The notes under the pieces were generated by a model. The model searched no databases and was not told where the DNA came from. It saw nothing but the letters and a program-made list of their open reading frames with translations. A stretch of 64,000 nucleotides of DNA, from positions 1 to 64,000 of the forward strand of contig JABTUJ010000044.1 in the NCBI GenBank assembly GCA_015075445.1. The letters are read 5' to 3'. Below, in pieces: positions 6,906 through 16,798 of this stretch; position 1 is the first letter of the stretch, and each line of letters opens with the position of its first letter. Made by a program: the position numbers and the translations under genes. The stretch comes from Verrucomicrobiales bacterium. GTDB lineage: Bacteria; Verrucomicrobiota; Verrucomicrobiia; Limisphaerales; J093.

Positions 6906-9769
6906 TCACGGGGGAACGGCGAGACGATAGAACGGGGCGGCAGCGGCTTCCCCCGCACATTCCGCGCGGTAGGTGGTCCCGCCTGTCAGGCGGATGACCG
7001 CGTCCGGCACCGGCGCCCACCCGTCCGAGCGGAGTTGGGGCGCGGCCTCAAGCTGGTACGGACGCGAGCCGAACGGCGTGGTGAAGTCGAGGGCCACACG
7101 GTCGGCACTCTGGTGCAGGCGCAGGATCCGCAGACCCGAGTCCGGCTGCCAGGCCAGGCGCTGGACCTTGCCACTCCAGCCGGTGACCCAGGCCGTGTCC
7201 CCTACAGCCACTACGCTGTAAGGATGGTGCAGGGTCGGGATGTCGGGGTTGGCCCAGCCGTGGAGCTGCCGCGTGTAGTCCATGCCGCAGCTCACACCCG
7301 GATAGTAGGCCGTGGCCATCGCCCGCTGGGTGAGATTCGTGAGGTCCACCTGGAGATGCAGCCGCCATAACCCGTCGGGGGCCTTCACCACGTAGACGGT
7401 GTGATCATCGGCGAAGCTCACGTCGGCCACGTCTTCGGTCCAGTCTGGATGCCACCAGGGGGCATAGGCTGCCGTGGGCACGCGAATCCGGTTCCAGGCC
7501 GTGACGTCGTTCATCTGGTTCAGCGCCGGCACCCAGTCGAGATGAAACACCGCCAGCCCGGCGCTGGTCGCCACCGCGGTCAGTCCTGACGGCCTGACAT
7601 CCAGGTTGCGGACGGGTTTCCACTTGGTGCAGCCCAGCGTCGCGTCATGAACCACCCGGATGGGCCGGCCGGGAACGTGGCGGTCGGGAACCCCTGCCGG
7701 ATAGCCAAGGGAAAAGAGGTTCAGGGTGGGCAAACCCACGAGCAATGCCGGCGTGCTCCCGACGATGAGTTGGCGTCGGCCGTCGGCGACGTGGTGCTTG
7801 AAGCAGCGAGCGGAGAGGGCCGTGCTGTAGACGTGGGTCGCGAACCCGCTCGTCTGGCAGTCCCGATGCAGCGTGAGGCTGGGGAGGTCGGGGTTGACCA
7901 CATACGCCCGGAATCCGTCGCTTCCCGTCGCCATGTAAACCAAGTCGGGCTCCGGCCACACTGCGCTGACGCCTTCACTGCCCAGGCCCGGCGGGTCGAA
8001 GGCCTCGGCTTGCGCCAGGAGCACGAGCTGGCTCGACGTCTCGCGATACAGCAGCCCGAGGATCTTCGTGCCCCAGGCCATCGCCTTCTCGTGGCCCAAG
8101 GCGGCGAGGAGCATGCCGGCCTGGGGATCGCGCCGGGTACAGACCGCGCTGATCGGGTGGGGTTGCGGCTCTGCTTGGGTCCAGTCGAACGCGGCGTGCC
8201 GCCACCGGCTCTCATCGCCCACGAGGTGACGGTCGGCACTCCAGGGTCCACCCCCGCGGCCGGCAACATAGACGCGGTCCCCGGCCAGATGCAGTCCCTC
8301 GGTCATCGCCGCCGCCACCACCTGCTGATAGTCCGGCTGGCGGGTGAGCCGGAGCCTGGGCGTCACCTGGTAATCGAAGCTGATGAACCCGCCCCATTCG
8401 TCGGCGACAAGGAGTTTGCCGGCGTTCGTGCCCGCGGGCCGCGCCAGGCCGGTGACATCAAACGCCCAGTCGAGCGAATTCCGCGACGCGGCAGGGAGGA
8501 TCGTGTCGCCGAAGGTGGAGAACAGAAAGACGTCCGGGCGGTTGCCGTACCAGGTGCTCCCCGCAGTCACCTGGTGATTCACGATCCGCACGCGGGCAAC
8601 CCGGCCGGCACCGGGTCCGCCGTGGAGGGTGCGGCTCAACCGGAGGGGCTCGCCCCCCGGCCGGAGGGTGTAGGCACGAAACACCTGGTTGCCGAGGACC
8701 GTAGTCGCTACGCCGGTCCACAGGACGTCGTCCAGGGCGTCCATGTCGCCGGCCAGCAGCAGCCCGGTTTCCTCCCGATGTTGCACGACGGGTGCGAGGA
8801 GGTTGGTCGTCGTCAGTTCGAGGAGGTATTTGTCCGCGCCATTCAATGAGCCCCACCCCGAGACGTAGGCCTTCCGATGCCGTGGATCCAGGGCTACCGC
8901 GAACTGCCGCTCGTTCGGACCCGCCACGCGGCGAAAGGTGCCCAACGGGGTGAGTTCCTCATTGGTGAACTGGTAGAAAACCACCCGCAACGTGTTCGTG
9001 CCCCAACGGGGAGCATGTTCGGTCAGCGACACCAGCAGTCCGTCCGCCTCGCCCGCCGGGTCCGACCGTGCATCCACCCCATAAAAGGCCCCGCCGGCGA
9101 CCGCCGCCACTGGGTCCATACGCCCCGCCCGCAGGTCCGCGCACCGGAAAACGAGCAGCCCATGGTCCCCTACGCAGAACAGGTACCCGTCCCGCACCCG
9201 CAAATCCGCCACCCGCTGGCGCAGGTGCGCGCGCCCTCGGAAGACATGGGGCCCGCTCGGCCGCAGTTCGTAAGTGCAGAGTGTCTCGAACCCGGTGATC
9301 CCGAACAAACAGGTTCCGTCGGTCTCCACCAGGAACGCGGCACCGGGCAACCCGGTGGCTTCCAGCACCAGTCCGTGCGGCGCGATCTGCCCGGCCGGCA
9401 ACCGACGCTCCACCGTGAACGCCACCGGCTCCAGACGGGCGCCATCCGCCCGGCGCACCCTAACCCACCGGACGCACCGTCTTCAGGCATCTCCCACGTC
9501 ACCTCGGTGTCCGACCACGCCGCCGGTACCACGCAGCGTCCGGTCAAGACCACGACGCCCGGGCGCAGGCCAAACCCTTCGCCGCGGAGCGTAACCCGGT
9601 CTCCCGGCCGGGCGGTTCCGGAGGGAAGGGCCTCCACGCGGGGAGCAGGCACTAGAGCCTGGGCGGCCGCTGCCGATGCGCTCCAGGGACCCGGCAGCGT
9701 CCCCCCGAGCTCGCTACCCACGAAACAAACGAGCAGCCGGCACCTCAGAATCAGAGCGACTTGTTTCAT
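6906..9769 (-). pseudogene. Secreted IPT/TIG-domain beta-rich protein, frameshifted
   Basis: Two adjacent frames form one protein of about 950 residues. The N-terminal piece starts at 9769 (MKQVALILRCRLLVCFVG), with GGAGG six bases upstream and a signal-peptide-like stretch, then an IPT/TIG domain (PRVEALPSGTARPGDRVTLRG...). It should continue as VRVRRADGARLEPVAFTVE, which is in a different frame beginning near 9460. One extra base in the GGG run at 9464-9466 would join them. The rest (6906-9460) is a long beta-propeller-like body with no recognised enzyme motif, ending in the Verrucomicrobiota-type tail YQLEAAPQLR...FYRLAVPP. Function unknown; probably extracellular. Whether the shift is biological or a sequencing error is open. 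Confidence 0.65.
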
Positions 9770-9779
9770 CCCCTGCCTC

Positions 9780-9867
9780 CGGTGTTCACCCCCAAGGAAC
9801 ACCGCCACCGCCGGTCGGGTTGCAGGAAAAGGACACCGGACAGGTGCACGGCGGCGTCATCGCCGCC
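9780..9867. promoter_or_regulatory. Two hairpins in the divergent gap before the sulfhydrylase gene
   Basis: CGGTGTTC (9780-9787) pairs perfectly with GAACACCG (9797-9804) around a nine-base loop, and GGCGGCG (9850-9856) pairs with CGCCGCC (9861-9867) around TCAT. Both lie in the 233-base gap between the divergent genes starting at 9769 and 10003. A methionine gene could carry a riboswitch leader, but I do not recognise any SAM riboswitch consensus here, so function is left open. Confidence 0.3.
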
Positions 9868-10002
9868 TTGCGGGACGGAGCATGACGAATGGTCTCTTCG
9901 CGCACGGTTGCGAGCCCATGACCGCCGGCAAGTTCAGGGCGACGGTCGATGCCTGGAGCACCGGCTTGCGTCGGGACGAGACTTCATGAACCCTGGTGGC
10001 CC

Positions 10003-11289
10003 ATGAAATTCGAAACGCTTTGTCTCCACGGCGGCACGCAACCCGATCCCACCACCCTCGCGCGCGCGGTCCCCATCTACCGGACCTCCTCCTACGTCTT
10101 TCGCAGCACCGAGCACGCCGCCAACCTCTTCGCCCTCAAGGAGCTGGGGAACATCTACACGCGGCTGATGAACCCGACCACCGATGTGCTGGAGAAGCGC
10201 GTGGCGCTGCTCGAGGGCGCCCCCGAGTTCGGCGGTCTCGGGGTGGCGTCCGGCACCAGCGGGGTGTTCTACTCGTTGATCAACCTGGCCGAGGCCGGTG
10301 ACAACATCGTGTCCGCCCGCAACCTCTATGGCGGCACGTACACCATGTTCAACGACATCCTCCCCCGCCTGGGCCTTACCGTGAAGCTGGTCGATTCGAA
10401 CGATCCGGAGAATTTCACCCGGGCCATCGACGACCGCACCCGCGCCCTGTTCTGCGAGAGCGTCTCGAACCCGGCCCTGGAAATCACCGACCTTGAGGCG
10501 GTCGCCCGCATCGCCCACGCGGCGGGGTTGCCCTTGATCGTGGACTCGACCTTCTCGACGCCCTACCTGACCCGACCGCTGGAGCACGGGGCCGACATTG
10601 TGGTGCATTCGCTGACCAAGTGGCTGGGCGGGCACGGGACGGGCATCGGCGGCGTCGTGGTGGACGGAGGCCGGTTCGCGTGGGCGGCCGGCAAGCACTC
10701 CTTGTACACCAAGCCGGACGGCTCTTACCACGGGCTCCGCTGGGGGTTGGACCTGCCGGATCCGCTGCGGCCCCTGGCGTTCATCCTTCGCATGCGCACC
10801 GTGCCCCTGCGCAACCTGGGCGCCTGCATCTCGCCCGACAACTCCTGGATGTTCCTGCAAGGGATCGAGACGCTGCCGCTGCGCATGGAGCGTCACTGCC
10901 AGAACGCCCTGGCGGTCGCCCAGTATCTGCAGAAGCACCCCGGCGTCACCTGGGTGCGCTTTCCCGGCCTGCCCGAGGACCCCGAATTCGTGCGGAACCA
11001 GAAGTACCTGGCCGGCAAGGGCGGCTCGATGGTGGTGTTCGGCATCCGGGGCGGCAAGGCGGCGGGGCAGAAGTTCATCGAAGCCCTCAAGCTCTTCTCG
11101 CATCTGGCCAACGTGGGGGACGCGAAATCGCTGGCGATTCACAGCGCCACCACGACCCACTCGCAGCTCGACGAGGAACAACAACGGGCCGGTGGCATCA
11201 CCCCGGATCTGGTCCGCCTGAGTGTCGGGATCGAGAACCTCGGGGACATCCTCCAGGACCTGGACCAGGCGCTGAAGGCAGCGGCCTGA
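10003..11289 (+). CDS. metY: O-acetylhomoserine sulfhydrylase (PLP-dependent, Cys/Met metabolism family)
   Basis: A 428-residue fold-type I PLP enzyme. The family makes homocysteine from O-acetylhomoserine and sulfide, feeding methionine synthesis. The Schiff-base lysine is K206 in VVHSLTKWLGGHG; the cofactor-binding SGTSG (83-87), YGGTY (109-113) and D181-S-T-F are in place, and the length and C-terminal RLSVGIENLGDILQDLDQAL are typical of MetY rather than the shorter MetB/MetC. The ATG at 10003 begins MKFETLCLHGG, the standard N-terminus; the upstream in-frame extension is not conserved. No sulfur-assimilation genes adjoin it. A cystathionine synthase/lyase role cannot be fully excluded from sequence. 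Confidence 0.9.
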   Translation: MKFETLCLHGGTQPDPTTLARAVPIYRTSSYVFRSTEHAANLFALKELGNIYTRLMNPTTDVLEKRVALLEGAPEFGGLGVASGTSGVFYSLINLAEAGDNIVSARNLYGGTYTMFNDILPRLGLTVKLVDSNDPENFTRAIDDRTRALFCESVSNPALEITDLEAVARIAHAAGLPLIVDSTFSTPYLTRPLEHGADIVVHSLTKWLGGHGTGIGGVVVDGGRFAWAAGKHSLYTKPDGSYHGLRWGLDLPDPLRPLAFILRMRTVPLRNLGACISPDNSWMFLQGIETLPLRMERHCQNALAVAQYLQKHPGVTWVRFPGLPEDPEFVRNQKYLAGKGGSMVVFGIRGGKAAGQKFIEALKLFSHLANVGDAKSLAIHSATTTHSQLDEEQQRAGGITPDLVRLSVGIENLGDILQDLDQALKAAA

Positions 11290-11493
11290 ACCGTCTCCGG
11301 CCCGCCGGCCTGCACCGGGCTCTGCCTGTGCGCGGGCGGCGTCGAGGGGGCAGTTCGTTAAGTATTAAATTAAGGGCTGACCCCCTCCGATGAAGCCTGG
11401 CACTTCCGCCAAAAAACCGGCCTACTGGTCACCGTTGATTTCCACTTGCTTTAAGCTGGCGACTCATTTTTGATTTGCGGAAAAGCGTTAGTT

Positions 11494-12252
11494 ATGGGCA
11501 CCGGATGGAAACCGCGGGAGGCGCACGGCGGCCTCGCCACGCACTGGTCGGCAGAGGCGTTGGGCGCACGGCCGGAACTGCCGGCCGGTCCGGGGACGCT
11601 GCGCCGCTTGCTGGCAGGTTCGAGTGGCCCCCTGCTGGCTCATCTGGAGCTCCGGTTCCGGCTCTCCCGGGAGGCCGGGAAGACTGTGCTGCGCGGCTAC
11701 GTGGCGCGAAAGACAGACCAGCGGCCCGCGCCGCTCCGCCCGACACGTCCGGCGCGGCAGGGTTCGCGGGCCAGGCTGCTCCAGGACCTGGACCAGTTCG
11801 TCACGGATGAGCTCCGGACGCGAGAACCGGCTGCGCCAGCGCGCCGAACCAGGGTCGCGGCGGGAAACGCCATCGGCGCGGCGGGGAGGAACGCGGCAGC
11901 GCGGCGGGCCGGGGAGGCGCTGGAGCGCGAGTGGGCGCTGGCCGTGCTGCGTGAAGCGGAAGTCGAGACGCGTCGGTTCTACGAGCGGGAGCGGCGTCTG
12001 GACACCTGGGGAGTATTTCACGATGGCGTGCTGGTGCCCTTGCGGGACGGAGCGCCGCGGCCGACGGATCAGGAACTGGCACAGCGGCATGGCTTCGAGG
12101 GTGGCCCGCAGGCCGCCAACGCGATGGTCACGGCCAAGCGCCGTTTTGGCCGGACGCTCCGTGGCGTGGTGGCGCGGTATGTGGAAGGCAAAGGAAACCT
12201 CGAGGCGGAGGTCGATGCGGAGCTGCGGGCCCTCATGGCAGTCTTCAGGTGA
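11494..12252 (+). CDS. Degenerate ECF-like sigma-70 factor
   Basis: A 252-residue protein I read as a diverged sigma factor. Residues 14-110 follow the region-2 pattern of planctomycete/verrucomicrobial ECF sigmas (THWS..., LLAHLELRFRLSREAGKTVLRGYVARK, then DLDQFVTDELR), but the acidic EDAEDLTQ core expected there is replaced by EAGKTVLRG. Residues 143-250 follow the C-terminal part: EREWALAVL, then QELAQRHGFEGGPQAANAMVTAKRRF as a region-4-like helix-turn-helix, and an acidic tail (EVDAELRALM). Whether it still binds core polymerase is doubtful. A TTG start at 11470 is possible; ATG 11494 was preferred. It precedes an unknown small gene at 12408. Confidence 0.55.
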   Translation: MGTGWKPREAHGGLATHWSAEALGARPELPAGPGTLRRLLAGSSGPLLAHLELRFRLSREAGKTVLRGYVARKTDQRPAPLRPTRPARQGSRARLLQDLDQFVTDELRTREPAAPARRTRVAAGNAIGAAGRNAAARRAGEALEREWALAVLREAEVETRRFYERERRLDTWGVFHDGVLVPLRDGAPRPTDQELAQRHGFEGGPQAANAMVTAKRRFGRTLRGVVARYVEGKGNLEAEVDAELRALMAVFR

Positions 12253-12407
12253 CCGGCTGGAACACGCAGCGCTGCGGCCCGGCCCCGTTTAGGACGGCGA
12301 CCGCCCGGCACGACCCTGGTCGGAGCGTCGCAGCGTGGGTCCCGGAGGAGCGAGGGCAGAAAGAACCTTGCAGGAACCGCGGGTTCCCGGCGTAGATATC
12401 CGCGGAC

Positions 12408-12938
12408 TTGCCTGCTGAGACGTCAACTCCCTGCGATTACCCGGGCGCCGGCCGGCCCGCCGAGTTGCTCGAGTTGGGCCTGGTATCCGCGCGTCCCTGG
12501 CGACCGGAGGAACTGGCCGCTGCCTGGGACTACCATCTTTCGGCTCCGCCGCGCTTCGACCTGAGCCGGCTGGACGCGGCCCAGGCGGACGAGGTGCGGG
12601 AACTGCTGGCGGAGCAGGGGATGTTGCTGGCCAGTCTGCGTGGCTTGCTGCGGCATCCGGTGCCCCCGGTGGAGTTGCTCGAACTCACCAGGGAATTCGC
12701 CACGACTTCCCTCCGGGCGCCCGACCCTTCCCTGCCGCCGGATGTCGCGAACGTCCTGTTCCATCTCGCCGTTGCGGTGGCGCTGACTCGCGGAGGTGAA
12801 CGCATTACCGCGCTGAGCGATGCGGAGTTGTTGCGGGGCCTGGACTGGTCGCTGGCCCAGGTGTGGGTGGACGAGAGCAGCAGGGCCACGCTTGGGCGGG
12901 CACGCCGGGTGGTCGCCGCCACCGCCAGCGGTGCTTGA
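12408..12938 (+). CDS. Hypothetical helical protein beside the sigma-like gene
   Basis: A frame of 176 codons with TTG as the only early start (12408). I do not recognise a family. It is predicted soluble and mostly helical, with a repeated leucine-rich pattern (VRELLAEQGMLLASLRGLLRHP, then VLFHLAVAVALTRGGERI) and no cysteine pair, signal or membrane segment. It lies 155 bases after the sigma-like gene on the same strand and could be its partner or regulator, by position only. The true start may be a little further in. It is followed by the palindromic hairpin at 13015 that separates it from the convergent aminotransferase gene. Confidence 0.5.
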   Translation: MPAETSTPCDYPGAGRPAELLELGLVSARPWRPEELAAAWDYHLSAPPRFDLSRLDAAQADEVRELLAEQGMLLASLRGLLRHPVPPVELLELTREFATTSLRAPDPSLPPDVANVLFHLAVAVALTRGGERITALSDAELLRGLDWSLAQVWVDESSRATLGRARRVVAATASGA

Positions 12939-13014
12939 CTCCCGAAAGCGTCCAGGCGCGTGGTTCCCACGCGCCTGGACTGCAATGAGGGAGAGGCGGG
13001 TCCCGCCGGGGTCC

Positions 13015-13153
13015 GTAGGCGCCGACGTCAGGAAGCGTTGCACGCCGGGGACAAGGCCCCTTCGCCTCCTGACGTCGGCGCCTACAGTGCAGTAAACGCC
13101 TCCTGACGTCGGCGCCTACAGTGCAGTAAACGCCTCCTGACGTCGGCGCCTAC
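13015..13153. repeat. GTAGGCGCCGACGT hairpin with two tandem 34-bp half copies (site A)
   Basis: The left arm (13015-13037, starting GTAGGCGCCGACGTCAGG) and the right arm (13063-13085) are reverse complements with a single mismatch. The right arm then recurs twice inside perfect 34-bp direct repeats at 13086-13119 and 13120-13153. It lies between convergent genes ending at 12938 and 13176, and belongs to the same family as sites at 20605, 28857 and 30384. It could act as a bidirectional terminator or be a REP-like element. Confidence 0.85.
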
Positions 13154-13175
13154 AGCGGCCACGGCGCCCGGCTAG

Positions 13176-14360
13176 CTAACGGCAGCAGGCGCAGAGCGGG
13201 CCGCACTGGGCGGGGCCCTGGGCCGGGGGGGCTTCGGCGGCCTTGGCGGCGTCCCACTCGCAGACCTTGGCGATCGCGTAGTCGACTTCCTCCGCCGTGA
13301 GCTCGGGGAACATCGGGAGGCTGATGCAGCAGGCGGCGTTGGCCTCGGCGTTGGGGACAGGTCCGACGATGCGGGCGCCTTTGCCCCACGGATAACCGGC
13401 CTGTTGGTGGATGGCGACCGAGTAGTGGGTCTTGGCGTCCACCCCGTTGTCGTTGAGATGCTTCAAGAGGGCGTCACGCCATTCGGGCTTCTTGGTCTCG
13501 ATGACGTACAGGTGATAGACGTGACGATAGCCCGGGAGTTCGACCGGCAGATCGAAGGTCCGGCAGCTCTTGAGCCCGGCGGTGTAGCGGGCTGCCCACT
13601 GACGGCGCAGGTCGTTCCAGGCGTCGATGTGTTTGAGCTTGGCGCTGAGGACCCCGGCGTGGAGGTCGTCGAGGCGGCTGTTGAAGCCGTAGCTATGAAC
13701 GTTGCGGGCGTTCGAGCCGTGGTTGCGGAGCTTGCGGATGCAGGCGTCCATGTCGACGTTGTTGGTGACCAGAGCGCCGCCATCACCAAAGGTGCCGAGG
13801 TTCTTTTGGATGATGAAGCTGGTGGTGGCCGCATCGCTCAGCTCGCCAATCTTGAAGCCCTTGCCGTACGCCCCGATGGCCTGGGCGTTGTCCTCGATCA
13901 CCTTGAGCCCATGCTGGTCCGCGAGCTTCTTGATGGCCACCATGTCCGCGCACTGGCCGTACAGGTGGACCGGGATGATGGCCTTGGTGCGCGGGGTGAT
14001 GGCCGCCGCGATCTTGTCAGGACAGATGCACTTGGTCTTCGGGCAGCAGTCCACGAACACGGCTGTGGCACCGGCGATCCAGATGGCCTCCGCGGTGGCG
14101 AAGAATGTGTTGGGATGCGTGATAACTTCATCGCCCGGGCCGATCCCCAATGCCATCAAGGCGAGCCAGATGGCATCGGTGCCGTTGGCAACGCCGACGG
14201 CGTAACGCGTGCCCGAATAGGTGGCGAATTCGCCTTCGAACTGCTTGAGCATCGGCCCCTGCACGTAGTTCCCACTGAGGAGAACCTGCTGCAGGTTGGC
14301 GTCGATTTCCCGCTGGATGTTCCGGTACTGGCGTACGTGTCCGTAGAATTCAACTTTCAT
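13176..14360 (-). CDS. DegT/DnrJ/EryC1/StrS-family sugar aminotransferase
   Basis: A 394-residue PLP enzyme; the family transfers an amino group to keto-sugar nucleotides for surface polysaccharide or secondary metabolites. The Schiff-base lysine is K186 in SFIIQKNLGTFGDGGALVT, and the cofactor-binding aspartate is D157 in VIEDNAQAIGA. The N-terminal NYVQGPMLKQFE and the YGFNSRLDDLHAGVL segment are characteristic. The C-terminus ends in an unusual cysteine-rich tail (CGPLCACCR). Start ATG 14360 gives the family's usual beginning; the longer open frame to 14639 overlaps the hflK start region and is not conserved. It is divergent from hflK and has no other sugar gene beside it, so the substrate is unknown. 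Confidence 0.88.
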   Translation of the reverse strand: MKVEFYGHVRQYRNIQREIDANLQQVLLSGNYVQGPMLKQFEGEFATYSGTRYAVGVANGTDAIWLALMALGIGPGDEVITHPNTFFATAEAIWIAGATAVFVDCCPKTKCICPDKIAAAITPRTKAIIPVHLYGQCADMVAIKKLADQHGLKVIEDNAQAIGAYGKGFKIGELSDAATTSFIIQKNLGTFGDGGALVTNNVDMDACIRKLRNHGSNARNVHSYGFNSRLDDLHAGVLSAKLKHIDAWNDLRRQWAARYTAGLKSCRTFDLPVELPGYRHVYHLYVIETKKPEWRDALLKHLNDNGVDAKTHYSVAIHQQAGYPWGKGARIVGPVPNAEANAACCISLPMFPELTAEEVDYAIAKVCEWDAAKAAEAPPAQGPAQCGPLCACCR

Positions 14361-14620
14361 GGCCGGGAAGTGGTAAGGCTTGCGGGCCAGGTTGACAAGA
14401 TCTCCTTGGCTCACGGCGATGATTTCCGGCGGAGACTGTTCAGCCGGGGCTCGGGAAAAGCGCAAAATCGGCTGGTCCGGAGTTGACTCGCGCACTGCCG
14501 CGTCTTCATTGTGCGGCAGAGCTTGGCGGCGGGGATTGCATGGCCCGGGTGGCCTGCAGGGTCTGGAACCCGGGAAGGAACCGGCGCCACCCCACCGTCC
14601 GAATTCGGAGAAAGTGCCCG

Positions 14621-15637
14621 ATGAGTTACAAAGCGCCACAATTCGATCAGCATCTCGGCCAGTTCCTGGAGCAGGCCGAACGTTGGCTCAAACAGAACGC
14701 GAACCGCGTCCTGCCGCTCGTGCTCGGGATCGGCCTGGTGGTCTGGCTGGGCACCGGTGTGTACGTGGTCGAACCCGGCCATAAAGGCGTCGTCCGAACG
14801 TTTGGCAAGGAGACGGCCCGGACCGAGCCGGGCTTGAACTACCGTTACCCCTGGCCGTTCCAACAGGTCGACGTGGTGAGCGTTGAACAGATCCGCCGTA
14901 TCGAGGTGGGTTTTCGGGCCGGCCAACGGGTCAACGAAGAGGCCATGATGCTCACGGGCGACGAGAACATCGTCGAGGCCCAGATGGTGGTGCAATACCG
15001 GGTGGCTGATCCCTCGAAGTTTCTCTTCCGGCTGCGCGACCCCGAGAACACCTTGCGCAGCGCCACGGAGGTCGCCCTGCGCAGCGTTGTGGGCGGCATG
15101 ACCATCGACCAGGTGATGATCGAGGAGCGCGCCCGGGTGCAGGAAGACACGCGCGCCTTCGTGCAACGGCTCATGGAGGATTACCAGTCCGGCCTGGCCG
15201 TCACCGAGGTCAAGCTCCAGGCCGCCGATCCCCCGGACCAGGTGCGCGACGCCTTTCACGACGTCGTGCGCGCCCGCGAGGACAGGGAGAAGCTCATCAA
15301 CCAGGCGCGCGGCTACCAGGCCGATATCCTGCCCAAAGCCCGCGGCGAGGCCCAGAAGATCCTGCGGGAAGCCGAGGGCTACAAGGAACAGCGGGTTCTG
15401 CTGGCCCAGGGTGAAGCGGCCCGCTTCCTCAGCGTGCTCGCCGAGTACCAGAAGGCCAAGACCGTAACGCGCGATCGCCTGCATCTCGAGACCCTCGAAA
15501 AGACCCTGCCGGACATCGACAAGATCGTGATGGGCGGCGACCTCGGTCAGCGTCTGCTTCCTTTGTTGCCGGTAGGAACGACCGCCCCCGAATGGCTCCG
15601 CCCTCCGGCCACCGCCGGAAGCCCCTCGACCCGTTAA
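14621..15637 (+). CDS. hflK: HflK, membrane protease-regulator SPFH protein
   Basis: A 338-residue inner-membrane protein that, with HflC, forms the large cage around FtsH and modulates its proteolysis. One membrane segment at about residues 30-49 (VLPLVLGIGLVVWLG) is followed by the SPFH/band-7 domain (about 50-230: VEPGHKGVVRTFGK, LNYRYPWPFQQVDVV, Q-VVQYRVADP) and a helical tail with charged repeats (ARGEAQKILREAEGYKEQRV). The Gly/Asn-rich N-terminus of E. coli HflK is replaced by a short amphipathic stretch. ATG 14621 has a GGAG about ten bases upstream. The hflC start follows 20 bases after the stop. Confidence 0.93.
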   Translation: MSYKAPQFDQHLGQFLEQAERWLKQNANRVLPLVLGIGLVVWLGTGVYVVEPGHKGVVRTFGKETARTEPGLNYRYPWPFQQVDVVSVEQIRRIEVGFRAGQRVNEEAMMLTGDENIVEAQMVVQYRVADPSKFLFRLRDPENTLRSATEVALRSVVGGMTIDQVMIEERARVQEDTRAFVQRLMEDYQSGLAVTEVKLQAADPPDQVRDAFHDVVRAREDREKLINQARGYQADILPKARGEAQKILREAEGYKEQRVLLAQGEAARFLSVLAEYQKAKTVTRDRLHLETLEKTLPDIDKIVMGGDLGQRLLPLLPVGTTAPEWLRPPATAGSPSTR

Positions 15638-15657
15638 CTTTGCCAAGCCCTACACCC

Positions 15658-16560
15658 ATGAAAAACCCACTCTTCGGCCTGGGCGGCGTGATCCTGCTGG
15701 TCTTGGTTCTGGTGCTGTCCCGACAAGCCCTCTTCCGCGTCAACGAAACCGAACAGGTCATCATCACCCAGTTCGGCGAGTACAAGCGCACGGTCCGCGA
15801 CCCCGGCCTGGCCACCAAGCTGCCGTTTGTCCAGACCATCAACCGGTTCGACCGTCGCATCCTGTCAAGTGACGCGCCGAAAGCCGAGTACCTCACGCAG
15901 GACAAGAAGCGGTTGGTGGCCGACCCGGTGACCCGCTGGCGCATCGCCGATCCGCTGCAGTTCTTCAAGACCGTCCGCGATGAGTCCGGCGCCCGCGCCC
16001 GGCTCGATGACCTCGTCTTCTCCGAGCTGCGGCGCGAGGTGGCCAGCCACAGCTTCGACATCGTCATCGGCACCAAACGCGAGACGATCATGGATAACGT
16101 CGCCAAGACCGCGCGCGAAAAGGCCCGCGAGTTCGGCATCGAGGTCGTGGACGTGCGCATCAAGCGCGCCGACCTGCCCCAGGAGGTGCAGACCAGCGTG
16201 TTCCAACGCATGCAGGCCGAGCGTGAGCGCGAGGCCAAGCGCTATCGCAGCGAGGGCGACGAGGAATCCGCCAAGCTCAAGGCGGAGACCGACAAGCAGC
16301 GCACCATCCTCCTGGCTGAGGCGCAACAGGCGGCCGAGCGACTCCGTGGCGAAGGCGACGGTGCGGCCACGCGCACCTACGCCGAGGCCTACGGGCAGGA
16401 CCCCGAGTTCTACGCCTTCGTCCGCAGCCTCCAAGCCTACGAACAGTTCCTCGGCAAGCGCAGCACCCTCCTCCTGCCGGCCGATGCCGACCTCTTCCGC
16501 TACCTGGGTAGCCCGCGACCGGGCGGTGCCGGCGCAGCCCTGGCCGACGACCGGCGGTAA
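15658..16560 (+). CDS. hflC: HflC, partner of HflK
   Basis: A 300-residue SPFH protein with an N-terminal anchor (about residues 4-23, LFGLGGVILLVLVLVLS) and band-7 domain starting FRVNETEQVIITQFGEYKRT. The segment VVDVRIKRADLPQEVQTSVFQRMQAERER is the hallmark of HflC, followed by the long coiled coil and ARTYAEAYGQDPEFYAFVRSL motif. Length is close to the family's 300-334. It is immediately downstream of hflK, an arrangement expected for two proteins that form one complex. Start ATG 15658 was chosen because the in-frame extension to 15592 overlaps hflK and has no membrane signal. Confidence 0.94.
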   Translation: MKNPLFGLGGVILLVLVLVLSRQALFRVNETEQVIITQFGEYKRTVRDPGLATKLPFVQTINRFDRRILSSDAPKAEYLTQDKKRLVADPVTRWRIADPLQFFKTVRDESGARARLDDLVFSELRREVASHSFDIVIGTKRETIMDNVAKTAREKAREFGIEVVDVRIKRADLPQEVQTSVFQRMQAEREREAKRYRSEGDEESAKLKAETDKQRTILLAEAQQAAERLRGEGDGAATRTYAEAYGQDPEFYAFVRSLQAYEQFLGKRSTLLLPADADLFRYLGSPRPGGAGAALADDRR

Positions 16561-16798
16561 CGCGCTCGCTTCTCTCAGGGGGTCTGGATTTCTTCGCGCC
16601 GGCGTCGCGGAAGAGTCCGGCTCCACTCCGGGGGTTGCGGAGCAGGGAGGTCCCCCCGGGTCCTTCCTGCTGCGCGGGCGGTTCAGCAAGGGACGGGGAT
16701 CCCGGCAGCCGCCCATCAAGGGGGCCATTGCTTTCCGCGGGTGATGCGGTATTAGTACATGGCATCAGCTAGAATGAAAGCAACCTAAAGGTCGGCCC

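Noticed and set aside
9780..10002. SAM riboswitch upstream of metY
   Set aside because: Two hairpins exist but none of the known SAM riboswitch core sequences is recognisable.
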